Assembly (NCBI GenBank): GCA_050742975.1
Contig: JBOGDQ010000309.1
Location: 1 to 18,077, forward strand
Reading direction: 5' to 3'
DNA from: JBDTGE01 sp050742975
GTDB taxonomy: Bacteria > Actinomycetota > Actinomycetes > Mycobacteriales > Jatrophihabitantaceae
Length of the DNA: 18,077 bases
How positions within the stretch are numbered: position 1 is the stretch's first letter; the number at the start of each line of letters is the position of its first letter. The notes beneath the pieces were generated by a model. The model was not told the DNA's origin and did not search any database. It worked only from the letters and a program-made list of their open reading frames with translations. Below, piece after piece: positions 1 to 7,731 of the stretch. Both the position numbers and the translations under genes were made by a program.

Positions 1-865
1 AATTCATGCCGATGCCGAAGAAGAAGCTCAGGCGCGGCGCGAACTGGTCGATATCCAGTCCTCGCGCCAGGGCGGCGCGCGCATAGGCAAGACCATCGGC
101 CAGCGTGAAACCCAGCTCCTGCACCGCGGTCGCGCCCGCTTCATGCATGTGATAGCCGGAGATCGAAATGGAATTGTATTTTGGCATGCGCGCGGCGGAC
201 CAGGCGATAATATCGGCCACGATCCGCATCGAAGGCTCGGGGGGATAGATATAGGTATTGCGGACCATGAATTCCTTGAGGATGTCGTTCTGGATGGTCC
301 CGTTGAGCTGCTCCGGCTTGACGCCCTGCTCCTCCGCCGCCACGACGTAAAGGGCGAGGACGGGCAGCACAGCACCGTTCATCGTCATCGACACCGACAT
401 CTTGTCCAGCGGGATGCCGTCGAACAGCTGGCGCATGTCGTAGATCGAATCGATCGCCACGCCCGCCATGCCGACGTCGCCGATGACCCGCTCGTTGTCG
501 CTGTCGTAGCCGCGGTGCGTGGGCAGGTCGAACGCGATCGACAGGCCCTTCTGTCCCATCGCGAGGTTCCGGCGGTAGAACGCGTTGGACTCGGACGCGG
601 TCGAGAAACCCGCGTACTGCCGGATCGTCCACGGCTGGTTGACGTACATCGTCGGGTACGGGCCGCGCAGGAACGGGGCGATGCCCGGGTAGGTGTCCAG
701 GAAGTCCACGTCGGCCACGTCCACTGCCGTGTAGAGCGGCAGGACGGTGATGCCCTCCGGCGTCTCCCAAGTAGGTACTTCCTGGGTCACCTCGGATGGG
801 CGAGCCGGACGTAATCCGTCCTCGGCGGGCAGCAGTTCGGCAGTGCGGAAGTCGGGGATCGTCAT
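1..865 (-). CDS. mutB: Methylmalonyl-CoA mutase large subunit, N-terminal part (partial, possibly chimeric)
   Basis: This is the catalytic, B12-dependent subunit that interconverts (R)-methylmalonyl-CoA and succinyl-CoA. Only the first 288 codons are present; the cobalamin-binding C-terminus lies beyond the left edge. Family motifs are visible: TMYVNQPWTIRQYAGFST near residues 73-90, GLSIAFDLPTHRGYDSD near 107-123, the SVSMTMNGAVLP region and QNDILKEFMVRNTYIYPPEP around 191-210. The ATG start overlaps the mutA stop in an ATGA, so translation is probably coupled. Oddity: from about residue 200 onward (positions below about 268) codon use changes sharply. Tyr goes from 9/9 TAC to 4/5 TAT, Asn from 7/7 AAC to 3/3 AAT, and third-position GC falls from roughly 90% to 75%. 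The residues there (YHMHEAGATAVQELGFTLADG) look proteobacterial. Family identity is certain; continuity as one native gene is not. Confidence 0.93.
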   Translation of the reverse strand, partial: MTIPDFRTAELLPAEDGLRPARPSEVTQEVPTWETPEGITVLPLYTAVDVADVDFLDTYPGIAPFLRGPYPTMYVNQPWTIRQYAGFSTASESNAFYRRNLAMGQKGLSIAFDLPTHRGYDSDNERVIGDVGMAGVAIDSIYDMRQLFDGIPLDKMSVSMTMNGAVLPVLALYVVAAEEQGVKPEQLNGTIQNDILKEFMVRNTYIYPPEPSMRIVADIIAWSAARMPKYNSISISGYHMHEAGATAVQELGFTLADGLAYARAALARGLDIDQFAPRLSFFFGIGMN

Positions 866-2700
866 GCCTTCACCGCCAGCACGTCGAGGGCCGTTCGGAG
901 GGCAGACAGCGCGTCACAGCCGGCGAAGAGGTAACCGTCCACACCCGCGCTCCGGTACCGGTGCGCCCGTTCGCCGGGCTGTCCCGCGAGCCAGACGTAG
1001 CGCGCGCCGGCCGCCCTGAGCGCAGCCGCCTCGGACTCGGCCGACTCGGCGTAGACCTTGTCGGACGAGCACAGGCACACGAGCGTCGAGCCGCTGTCGC
1101 GGAAGGCGGAAACCAGCGCGTCCGCCTCCCCCGTGGCGACGACGGTCTCGATACCTCCTGCCGCGAACAGGTTCGTCGCGAAGCCGACCCGCCTGCTGTG
1201 CGCCGCGACGGGCCCGAGCGCGGCGATGAACGCCTTCGGGCGCTCGGGCGCGGCGTCGGCCCGGTCGCGCAGTGCCTCGAAGCCCTCGGCGTAGCGTAGC
1301 GCCGGCAACAGCGCGGTGCCGGACCCGGACGGAGCCGCGGGCCGGGTCACCGGCGCCTCGCCGATGAACGCATACTCGCTGACACCGGTGATCGGCGCGC
1401 GCCGGTGCGCGATGTCCTCGGCCCGCGCCGCCTGCGAGGTGCCCACCAGCTCGGCGATCGCGCCCGAGTCGAGCGCCGCCAGCGCACCTCCGGCCCTCTC
1501 GATCGCGGTGAACTTCTGCCACGCCACGGACGCCAACTCGCTCGTCAGCGACTCGACGTACCAGGAGCCGCCGGCGGCGTCGAGCACCCGCCCCAGCGAG
1601 GACTCGTCGTGCAGGATCGACGCAGTGTTGCGGGCGATGCGACGCGCGAAGTCGTCCGGCAGGCCGATGGCCGCATCGAACGGTGCGACCGAGATCGAGT
1701 CGGCGCCGCCGATCGCCGCCGCGAAGCATGCGATCGTCGTGCGCAGCAGGTTCACCCAGGGGTCGCGCCGGGTCATCATCGCCGCCGACGTGACCGCGTG
1801 CTGCCGCTGGCCGCGCGCCCCGGCCGACACCCCGGACAGCTCGGCGATGCGACCCCAGATCCGGCGGGCCGCGCGCAGCTTGGCGACGGACAGGAACTGG
1901 TCGGCTGTTACCGCGTAGCGGAACTCGATCGCGTCCAGCGCCGCATCCACGGTGAGGCCCGATCCGGCCAGCGCCCGCAGGTACGCGACGCCGACGGACG
2001 CCGCGACGGCCAGCTCGTCGGAATCGCCGCCGCCCGCGCCGTGGTAGACGGTGGCGTCGACGGTGGCCACGCGCAGGTTCGGATGGTCGGCGACGGACGG
2101 GGCGAGGTCGGCGAGCACGCTCAGGTCGGCGTCCGCTCCGGTACGTGCGCGGAGCCCGATCGGGTCGGCGCCGAGTGTCCCGGCCAGGTCCGCCGGCGCG
2201 ACTGCGCGCGACGCCGCGAGCCCCAGCAGCGTCGCCGCGGCCTCGCGCGTCTGCGCGCCCGCGTCCACGGCGATCGGCGCCAGGTCGAGGTACACGCCCT
2301 GCAACGCGACCTCGAGATCATCGACCGCGAGGCCCGCCTCACCCACCTGAAGCCAGAGGGACGTCGCGCCGTTGTTCAGATCGTCCAGGACGGCCTTGTT
2401 GGTCCGGACCGGATCGGGGTCGGCGTGTCGCTGCCGCACGTCCCAACCCGTGCCTTCCCCGGTGATCGCGAGCGGTCGGGCTGCAGCACTCACGTCGGGT
2501 GCATCGGCGGCGGTGTACAGCGGCTTGATCGCGATGCCGTCGTAGGTCTGCGAGGTCAGCTCGGCCTCGGGATCGGCGCCGTCGGCGTCCGGGTCGAAGC
2601 CGGACCGGGCCAGCACCGCGGACACCAGATCCCGCCATTCGGCGCGGGAGGAGCCCGGGAACTCGCCGGCGAGCTCCAGGTGCTCAGCGTGCGCAGCCAT
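862..2700 (-). CDS. mutA: Methylmalonyl-CoA mutase small subunit
   Basis: This is the non-catalytic partner of MutB in the heterodimeric mutase. It encodes 612 residues, normal for the family. The N-terminal half is a TIM-barrel-like mutase domain, with TYDGIAIKPLYTAAD near residue 49, and RDPWVNLLRTTIACFAAAIGGADSI followed by ARNTASILHDES in the middle. The last ~130 residues form a B12-domain-like fold without the cobalamin-binding DxHxxG motif, as expected for the small subunit. An open frame runs upstream to 3546, but similarity begins at the ATG at 2700. A TACGAT hexamer lies 6 nt before that ATG and there is no clear Shine-Dalgarno, so the mRNA is probably leaderless. The stop overlaps the mutB start by 4 bp, giving a mutA-mutB operon. 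Confidence 0.95.
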   Translation of the reverse strand: MAAHAEHLELAGEFPGSSRAEWRDLVSAVLARSGFDPDADGADPEAELTSQTYDGIAIKPLYTAADAPDVSAAARPLAITGEGTGWDVRQRHADPDPVRTNKAVLDDLNNGATSLWLQVGEAGLAVDDLEVALQGVYLDLAPIAVDAGAQTREAAATLLGLAASRAVAPADLAGTLGADPIGLRARTGADADLSVLADLAPSVADHPNLRVATVDATVYHGAGGGDSDELAVAASVGVAYLRALAGSGLTVDAALDAIEFRYAVTADQFLSVAKLRAARRIWGRIAELSGVSAGARGQRQHAVTSAAMMTRRDPWVNLLRTTIACFAAAIGGADSISVAPFDAAIGLPDDFARRIARNTASILHDESSLGRVLDAAGGSWYVESLTSELASVAWQKFTAIERAGGALAALDSGAIAELVGTSQAARAEDIAHRRAPITGVSEYAFIGEAPVTRPAAPSGSGTALLPALRYAEGFEALRDRADAAPERPKAFIAALGPVAAHSRRVGFATNLFAAGGIETVVATGEADALVSAFRDSGSTLVCLCSSDKVYAESAESEAAALRAAGARYVWLAGQPGERAHRYRSAGVDGYLFAGCDALSALRTALDVLAVKA

Positions 2701-2706
2701 CCCCGG

Positions 2707-2712
2707 ATCGTA
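2707..2712 (-). promoter_or_regulatory. Putative -10 box of a leaderless mutA promoter
   Basis: TACGAT reads on the minus strand and is separated from the mutA ATG by six bases (CCGGGG). That places the expected transcription start at or next to the ATG. No convincing -35 was seen, which is common in high-GC actinobacteria. Other transcription units in the window show the same geometry. Confidence 0.5.
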
Positions 2713-2814
2713 TGGCGCCGGCGCGGTGCCGGGCCGGGCGAGGTGGCCGATCTCTCGTCGGCGTGTACGCCTGTTCGGGCCGAAATGGAAGGCGCGGAAC
2801 CGGCCCGATTCGTC

Positions 2815-2820
2815 TACCGT
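2815..2820 (+). promoter_or_regulatory. Candidate -10 element before the small membrane protein
   Basis: TACCGT lies 9 nt before the ATG at 2830, consistent with a very short or absent leader. An alternative ECF-like reading is GGAAC at 2795-2799 with CGTT at 2818-2821, an 18-nt gap. Neither reading is strong. Confidence 0.3.
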
Positions 2821-2829
2821 TGAGATCAT

Positions 2830-3162
2830 ATGGAAGCCGTGACGAGCCGTGCCGCGCGAGGAGTTCGCGCGCTTGCCGTCGTGGCCGCCCTCCTGTGTTG
2901 CTTCATCGCGGTCGCTCCGCTGATCGGGCGCACCACCGCCGTGCACCACCACCACGTCCACGTGGTCAAGATCGTGTCGGCCGCGTCCGCGGACCAGCAG
3001 TTCTCCACGGTGCGCCTGGACCAACCGGGCGTGACGCTGCAGCACGCCGGACACAGCTCCGACCCCAGCACCACGACACCTGCCGCTGTCTCGCTCACCC
3101 CGAGCGAGGACGCGACTGTCGACTCCGCCAGAACCAGGGGACCCCCGACGACTGCGATCTGA
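2830..3162 (+). CDS. Small membrane-anchored His-rich hypothetical protein
   Basis: I do not recognise the family. The 110-residue product has a basic N-terminus, one hydrophobic segment at about residues 12-33 (signal anchor or uncleaved signal peptide), then a His cluster HHHHVH at about 39-44. The rest is a polar, Ser/Thr/Pro-rich exported tail with no further motif. Third codon positions are GC-rich like the neighbours, which supports real coding over the antisense frame. It lies 36 nt upstream of the zinc-finger gene in the same direction, so they may be co-transcribed. The His cluster could bind metal, but this is only suggestive. Confidence 0.6.
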   Translation: MEAVTSRAARGVRALAVVAALLCCFIAVAPLIGRTTAVHHHHVHVVKIVSAASADQQFSTVRLDQPGVTLQHAGHSSDPSTTTPAAVSLTPSEDATVDSARTRGPPTTAI

Positions 3163-3198
3163 CCCAGCAGCGTCCGGACTTCCTCGAAGGAGTACGAC

Positions 3199-3543
3199 AT
3201 GACCCAATCCGCCATACCCGCCGCTCGCGGCGCCCAACTGACCGAGACCCAGCTCGCCGTCCTGCGCGGCATGCTCGAGCAGCAGCGCCGATTCCGGCTC
3301 GATCAGCTCGAGCAGCTCCAGCAGGCCGGGCCGCGTACCGGCACCGACCGCGAGATCAACGAATCGCTGATCGCCGGCGCCCGCGCCGCGCTGCACGACG
3401 TCGTCGCAGCGCTGCAACGGATGGCCGGCGGTGGCTACGGCCTGTGTCGCCGGTGTCGGACGACGCTCGCGGTCGAGCGGCTCGAAGTGCTGCCGCAGGT
3501 CAGCCTGTGCATGGACTGCCAGCGGGCCGAGCAGGTGGCCTAG
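3199..3543 (+). CDS. DksA/TraR-family C4 zinc-finger protein
   Basis: This 114-residue protein has a predicted helical, coiled-coil-like N-terminal part (about residues 13-76, rich in Leu, Gln and Arg). A four-Cys zinc finger follows: Cys83-x2-Cys86, 17 residues, Cys104-x2-Cys107. This matches the DksA/TraR group, whose members enter the RNA polymerase secondary channel and modulate initiation. The acidic DxxDxA tip motif of enterobacterial DksA is not evident, so the exact activity cannot be assumed. The start has a good Shine-Dalgarno, AAGGAG at 3187-3192, six bases upstream. The stop codon lies in a short imperfect tandem duplication (3532-3561). Confidence 0.85.
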   Translation: MTQSAIPAARGAQLTETQLAVLRGMLEQQRRFRLDQLEQLQQAGPRTGTDREINESLIAGARAALHDVVAALQRMAGGGYGLCRRCRTTLAVERLEVLPQVSLCMDCQRAEQVA

Positions 3544-3561
3544 CACCAGGTGGCCTGGCGA
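3532..3561 (+). repeat. Imperfect 15-bp tandem duplication spanning the DksA/TraR gene stop
   Basis: Two 15-bp units begin with the identical decamer CAGGTGGCCT (3532-3541 and 3547-3556) and differ at three later positions. The first unit contains the TAG stop. It may be a slippage product. Confidence 0.5.
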
Positions 3562-3580
3562 CCCGGCGCCGGCCTGCCAT

Positions 3581-3586
3581 TAGGCT
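3581..3586 (+). promoter_or_regulatory. -10 box of a leaderless promoter for the nucleoside phosphorylase operon
   Basis: TAGGCT lies eight bases before the GTG at 3595, so transcription should begin at or just before the start codon. This decides the choice of 3595 over the upstream GTG at 3550, which precedes the box and would leave no room for a promoter. Confidence 0.55.
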
Positions 3587-3594
3587 CCCCGGGC

Positions 3595-4404
3595 GTGAGC
3601 GCGAATCCCGAAACCACCGATCCCGCCGCCCTCGCCCGATCTGCCGCCGCAGCCCTGGCCGAGCGCACCGGCGTGCCGTCCCACGACGTCGCGCTGGTGC
3701 TCGGCTCGGGCTGGGTGCCCGCGATCGAGGGTCTCGGCAGCACGGTCGCCGAGGTCACCGTGACCGAGCTGCCCGGCTTCCTGCCGCCCGCGGTCGAGGG
3801 CCACGCCGGCCGCATCCGGTCCCTGGACGTCAGGGGCGTCCGGGTGCTGGCGTTCCTCGGGCGCACCCACTTCTACGAGGGCCGGGGGGTCGAGGCGGTC
3901 GTGCACGGCGTCCGGGTCGCCGCGGCGGCCGGCTGCCGGACCGTCGTGCTCACCAACGCCTGCGGCGGGCTGCGCCCGGGTATGGCGGTCGGCGACCCGG
4001 TCCTGCTCAGCGACCATCTCAACCTGACCTGGCGCACCCCGCTCGTCGGCGCCCGCTTCGTCGACCTGTCCGAGACCTACTCGAAGCGGCTGCGCGGGCT
4101 CGTCCGGGAGATCGACCCGACGATCACCGAGGGCGTGTACGCGCAGTTCCCCGGCCCGCAGTACGAGACACCGGCCGAGGTTCGGATGGCGGGCGTGCTC
4201 GGCGCCGACCTGGTCGGCATGTCCACCGTGCTCGAGGCGATCGCGGCCCGGGCCGAGGGGTGCGAGGTGCTCGGGCTCTCGCTGGTCACCAACCTGGCTG
4301 CCGGCCTGGGCGATCCGCTCGACCACGAGGAGGTCCTGGCGGCGGGGAAGGCGGCCGCGGCGCGGATGGGTGAGCTGCTCGGCCGGCTCGTCCCGCAGCT
4401 GTGA
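3595..4404 (+). CDS. punA: Purine nucleoside phosphorylase (trimeric type)
   Basis: It cleaves purine (deoxy)nucleosides with phosphate to the free base and (deoxy)ribose-1-phosphate in the cytoplasm. From GTG 3595 the protein has 269 residues, typical of the trimeric PNP family. Visible motifs are VLGSGW at about 35-40 (phosphate loop), EGHAGR at 68-73, TNACGGLRPGM at 120-130, FPGPQYETPAEVRM at 185-198, GMST at 208-211 and SLVTNLAAG at 229-237 (purine contact). The frame extends upstream to GTG 3550, but those residues are not family-like and a -10 box lies between. The stop overlaps the next start as GTGA, so the mutase is translationally coupled and takes the sugar-1-phosphate product. Confidence 0.93.
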   Translation: MSANPETTDPAALARSAAAALAERTGVPSHDVALVLGSGWVPAIEGLGSTVAEVTVTELPGFLPPAVEGHAGRIRSLDVRGVRVLAFLGRTHFYEGRGVEAVVHGVRVAAAAGCRTVVLTNACGGLRPGMAVGDPVLLSDHLNLTWRTPLVGARFVDLSETYSKRLRGLVREIDPTITEGVYAQFPGPQYETPAEVRMAGVLGADLVGMSTVLEAIAARAEGCEVLGLSLVTNLAAGLGDPLDHEEVLAAGKAAAARMGELLGRLVPQL

Positions 4405-6065
4405 GCAACGCAGACGACCTGCGCGCGCGGGTACGGGCCTGGCTGACCGACGAGGTCGACGATCGGGCGGCGGCCGAGCTGCGTGATCTGCTGGACGCGG
4501 CTGATCTTCCTGCAACTGGTGGTCCAGCTGACGCCGAGCGCAGGAAGATCGCCGCCGCCGAACTGGCCGACCGGTTCAGTGGCCCGCTGACCTTCGGGAC
4601 CGCGGGCCTGCGCGGGCCGCTGCGGGCCGGCCCGAACGGCATGAACCGGGTGGTGGTGCGGCGCGCGGCCGCCGGCATTGCCGCATGGCTCGGCGCGCAG
4701 GGGCAGGCGGGCCGGCCGGTCGTCGTCGGCTTCGACGGGCGGCACGGATCCGCCGAGTTCGCCCGGGACTCGGCCGCGATCTTCGCCGCCGCCGGCTTCG
4801 ACGCCCGGCTGCTGCCGCGCCTGCTGCCGACGCCGGTGCTGGCCTTCGCCGTGCAGCACCTGCGCGCCGCGGCCGGTGTCATGGTGACCGCCTCGCACAA
4901 CCCGCCCCAGGACAACGGCTACAAGGTGTACGTGGCGGACGGCGCCCAGATCGCACCCCCGGTGGACGTCGAGATCGAGGCCGCGATCCGGGCCGTCCCG
5001 TCCGCACGCGGCATCGCCCTGGCAACGGACGGCTACCGGGTGCTGGACGGGTCGATCGTCGAGGACTACGTGGCCGCGGCGGCGGCGCTGATCGAGCCCG
5101 GAGGTCCGCGCGACGTGCGCATCGTGCACACCGCGATGCACGGGGTGGGCACCGAGGTGGTGGACAAGGTGTTCGCGGCGGCCGGGTTCGCGCCGCTGAT
5201 CCCGGTGCCGCAGCAGTCCGCCCCGGACGCCGACTTCCCGACCGTGTCGTTCCCGAACCCCGAGGAGCCGGGCGCGCTCGACCTGGCGTTCGCCCTGGCC
5301 CGCGACGAGGACGCCGACCTCGTCATCGCCAACGACCCGGACGCGGACCGCTGTGCTGTCGCGGTGCCGGACAGGGACGGTGCCGATTCCAGTGGCCGGT
5401 GGCGGATGCTGCGCGGCGATGAGGTGGGTGCGCTGCTCGCGGACTCCCTGCTGCGTAAGGGGATTCGCGGCACCTACGCGACCACGATCGTCTCGTCGTC
5501 GCTGCTCGGCGCGATGGCGGAGCGGCACGGTGTCGGCTACCGGCAGACTTTGACCGGCTTCAAGTGGATCTCCCGAGCGGCGCCCGATCTCGTCTTCGGC
5601 TACGAGGAGGCGCTGGGGTACGCGGTCGCGCCGAACCTGGTGCGTGACAAGGACGGCGTCAGCGCCGCGCTGCTGGTCGCCGAGCTGGCGGCGACCCTGA
5701 AGCGAGACGGGTCCTCGCTACTTCGCCGGCTGGACGAGCTCGCCGCCGAGTACGGCCGATACACCACCGATCAGGTGTCCCTCCGCGTCGAGGACCTGGC
5801 CCTGATCGACGAGGCGATGCAGCGGCTGCGCGCGAACCCGCCCGGCGAGCTGCTCGGCCTGCCGGTCACCGTCGAGGACCTGCTGCCCGACAACGACATC
5901 GTCCGGCTGACCTGGGACGGCGGCCGCGTCGTCGTCCGCCCCTCGGGCACCGAGCCGAAGTTGAAGGCCTACCTGGAGGTCGTCGTTGCGTCCGGGTCGG
6001 CAACGCAGGCGGCGCAGCAACTGGCGGGACTGCGCCAACAGATCAGCTCGGCGCTGGGCATCTGA
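4401..6065 (+). CDS. pmmB: Phosphohexomutase-family enzyme, probably phosphopentomutase (PmmB/PGM2-like)
   Basis: This 554-residue alpha-D-phosphohexomutase shows all four active-site signatures in order: TASHNP with the phospho-accepting Ser165, the metal loop DPDADR at 312-317, the sugar loop GYEEALGY at 400-407, and the phosphate loop RPSGTEPK at 513-520. FGTAGLRG at 65-72 is also typical. Family members are annotated as phosphomannomutase, phosphoglucomutase or phosphopentomutase. The four-base overlap with the phosphorylase gene, plus deoC nearby, argues that the physiological substrate is (deoxy)ribose-1-phosphate, converted to the 5-phosphate. The actinobacterial PNP-PmmB pairing is known. 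Specificity is inferred from context. The start is GTG 4401. Confidence 0.9.
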   Translation: MSNADDLRARVRAWLTDEVDDRAAAELRDLLDAADLPATGGPADAERRKIAAAELADRFSGPLTFGTAGLRGPLRAGPNGMNRVVVRRAAAGIAAWLGAQGQAGRPVVVGFDGRHGSAEFARDSAAIFAAAGFDARLLPRLLPTPVLAFAVQHLRAAAGVMVTASHNPPQDNGYKVYVADGAQIAPPVDVEIEAAIRAVPSARGIALATDGYRVLDGSIVEDYVAAAAALIEPGGPRDVRIVHTAMHGVGTEVVDKVFAAAGFAPLIPVPQQSAPDADFPTVSFPNPEEPGALDLAFALARDEDADLVIANDPDADRCAVAVPDRDGADSSGRWRMLRGDEVGALLADSLLRKGIRGTYATTIVSSSLLGAMAERHGVGYRQTLTGFKWISRAAPDLVFGYEEALGYAVAPNLVRDKDGVSAALLVAELAATLKRDGSSLLRRLDELAAEYGRYTTDQVSLRVEDLALIDEAMQRLRANPPGELLGLPVTVEDLLPDNDIVRLTWDGGRVVVRPSGTEPKLKAYLEVVVASGSATQAAQQLAGLRQQISSALGI

Positions 6066-6091
6066 CGCCCTGAATCAACCGGAGGTGCCGT

Positions 6092-7117
6092 CTAACCCGT
6101 AGGAATGAGGCCGCCCGTCAGCCACTGCGCCCACGGGACGTTCCAGTCGCCGTAGCCCTGACCGAGCTGCATGGATGGGCCGGTGGCGTCCGGGTAGCGC
6201 ACCACGTCGCCCACCTCGAACAGCCGGTACAGCTGCCGCGCGTCCGAGGTCCGCAGGTCGGTGCTGCCGTTGGACGAGTTGCTCCGGCCGATGTTGGCCG
6301 TGTTCCAGGGCGCCGCTAGCAGGTACTCCCCGCCGTAGCTCAGGCGCTGCGTGTAGCGCACGTTCGGCTGATCGAACCCGGGCCCGCGCAGGGCGATGTC
6401 CGGCCGCTTCTCCATGATCACCTTGGTGCCCCGCTCGGTCGGCGTGGCCGGACCGCCCAGCGACACGGGATACGTGCCGACCGTCCGGCCGTCGGTCGTC
6501 ACCAGCATCTGGTGCCTGGCGGCCGAGACGGTCGCGACGGTCGCCGCACCGGTGGCGAAGGCGACGGAAAGGCTCTCGTCGTAGGCCAGCCCGGTGCCGG
6601 CCGACAGCCCTCGGATCGGCATCCGCACCACGATGTTCGCGTGCGCGGGCCAGAACCGCTCGAGCCGCAGATGGCCCTCGATCGGGTAGCCGGGGTCGGC
6701 GGCCGACCGTTCGAAGTACCAGGCGCCGTGTGCCGGCTTGCCGTTGACGGTGACGCTGGTGGCCGCGGCGAGCGACTTCGCGCTGGTGATCGCCCGGGAG
6801 AAGTAGGCGATCACCGGCATGCCCACGCCGACCTGCGCGCCGTCGCCGAACTTGAGCCGGACGTGGACCGCTCCCGCAGTCGAGGCCGGGTGATCGGGCG
6901 AGGACGGGTGGAACAGCGCGATACCGCCGGCGACGAGCGCCACCGCGGCAGCCGTCGCGAGCGGGGCCAGCAGTGCGGTCCGCCGTCGCGAGCGGGCCGA
7001 GGTGTGTCCGGTCGGCCGGTCCTCGAACGCTGGGGGCCTGCGGTCGTCGCCGATCGCCCCGCGCGCCCGGGCGTCGAGGGAATCGGTGAGCAGCCGTTCG
7101 AGCTCGTGATCGTTCAT
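6092..7117 (-). CDS. Membrane-anchored L,D-transpeptidase-like protein with inactivated catalytic site
   Basis: The 341-residue product has a cytosolic N-terminus (1-47), one membrane segment (about 48-70), an Ig-like domain (about 83-190, containing GVGMPVIAYFSRAI as in mycobacterial Ldt enzymes) and a C-terminal YkuD-like domain (about 200-310). The YkuD region aligns with active enzymes at TPTERGTKVI, YGGEYLLAAPWN, and SDARQLYRLFEVGDVVRY. The catalytic SHGC(x)N motif, however, reads SNGSTD at 282-287: Cys is Ser285, His is Asn283, and the other conserved His (VHxAPW) is Leu267. Peptidoglycan 3-3 cross-linking by the usual mechanism is therefore unlikely. The gene overlaps the ECF sigma gene by 4 bp (ATGA), so it may act as an anti-sigma or envelope sensor. 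No zinc-type anti-sigma motif is present. Confidence 0.85.
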   Translation of the reverse strand: MNDHELERLLTDSLDARARGAIGDDRRPPAFEDRPTGHTSARSRRRTALLAPLATAAAVALVAGGIALFHPSSPDHPASTAGAVHVRLKFGDGAQVGVGMPVIAYFSRAITSAKSLAAATSVTVNGKPAHGAWYFERSAADPGYPIEGHLRLERFWPAHANIVVRMPIRGLSAGTGLAYDESLSVAFATGAATVATVSAARHQMLVTTDGRTVGTYPVSLGGPATPTERGTKVIMEKRPDIALRGPGFDQPNVRYTQRLSYGGEYLLAAPWNTANIGRSNSSNGSTDLRTSDARQLYRLFEVGDVVRYPDATGPSMQLGQGYGDWNVPWAQWLTGGLIPTG

Positions 7118-7674
7118 GCCCGCCCCCCGAGGACGCGCTGCAGCGTGGCCATGCCGCGGCTCGCTGCGGACTTGACCGAGCCGGCCGAGATCCCGAGCGT
7201 CGCGGCGATCTCGCGTTCGGACAGCCCGGCCCAGTAACGCAGGACCAGCACCTCCCGCTGCCGCGGGGGCAGCTCGTGCACGGCAGCCAGTGCGGCGCGG
7301 TGCTCGTCATGCAGCAACACGTCGTGGTCGGCTCCGGCCGTCCCCTCCGGCTCGGCGACCCGCAGGTGCTTGCGCGCGGTCTGCCGCCGGCGGATCACCG
7401 ACCGGGACAGGTTGACCACCGACGCGCGGACGTACGCGAGCCCGGCGTTGGGATCACGCAGCGAGTCCTGGCGCCGGTGCAGCGCGACGAACGCGTCCTG
7501 GACCACGTCCTCCGCGCTGGCCACATCGTCCACGAGCAGCACGGCCAGCCGCACCATTGCCCGCCAGTGCCGCTCGTACAGAGCGGGGACGTCGAGACGC
7601 TCAGTCGGCGGCGCAACCTCGGCCATCAGCTCGATGTCGTCCCTTCGCCGGGAACCGGTCAGCACGCTCGTCAC
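7114..7674 (-). CDS. ECF RNA polymerase sigma factor, SigE-type family
   Basis: It encodes a two-domain sigma factor of about 186 residues. Region 2 contains LYERHWRAMVRLAVLLVDDVASAEDVVQDAFVALHRR (about 31-68), and region 4 contains LPPRQREVLVLRYWAGLSEREIAATLGISAGSVKSAASRGMATL (about 137-180) with the DNA-reading helix-turn-helix. The GTG at 7674 is preferred because an ECF-like promoter ends six bases upstream. ATG at codon 17 (7626) is an alternative. The stop overlaps the start of the transpeptidase-like membrane protein, which fits the sigma/regulator pairing typical of ECF systems. Confidence 0.9.
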   Translation of the reverse strand: MTSVLTGSRRRDDIELMAEVAPPTERLDVPALYERHWRAMVRLAVLLVDDVASAEDVVQDAFVALHRRQDSLRDPNAGLAYVRASVVNLSRSVIRRRQTARKHLRVAEPEGTAGADHDVLLHDEHRAALAAVHELPPRQREVLVLRYWAGLSEREIAATLGISAGSVKSAASRGMATLQRVLGGRA

Positions 7675-7680
7675 GTCGTG

Positions 7681-7710
7681 TAGTCGCGCGGCCCGGTGGC
7701 CAGGTTGTCA
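7681..7710 (-). promoter_or_regulatory. Candidate ECF-type (autoregulated) promoter of the sigma gene
   Basis: On the minus strand, TGACAACC (7710-7703) is followed after 16 bases by CGACTA (7686-7681), and then after six bases by the GTG start. The AAC in the -35 and the 16-nt spacing resemble ECF promoters. Autoregulation is inferred, not shown. Confidence 0.4.
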
Positions 7711-7731
7711 CCCGGTCACCATCGGTTCGGT

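Noticed and set aside
269..274. EcoRI site as proof of a cloning junction
   Set aside because: The base before position 1 is not visible, and an in-frame join at homologous codons is improbable for random ligation. It is kept only as a note in the mutB finding.
1405..2823. 472-codon plus-strand frame opposite mutA
   Set aside because: It is an antisense shadow of mutA with skewed Arg/Gly content and no domain.
2701..3546. Upstream extension of the mutA frame (894 codons in total)
   Set aside because: The extra part is antisense to two better-supported genes, has no family similarity, and a -10-like box precedes the ATG at 2700.
4077..5528. 483-codon minus-strand open frame opposite the mutase gene
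   Set aside because: It is an Arg/Gly/His-rich antisense frame typical of GC-rich DNA. The plus-strand gene carries all mutase motifs.
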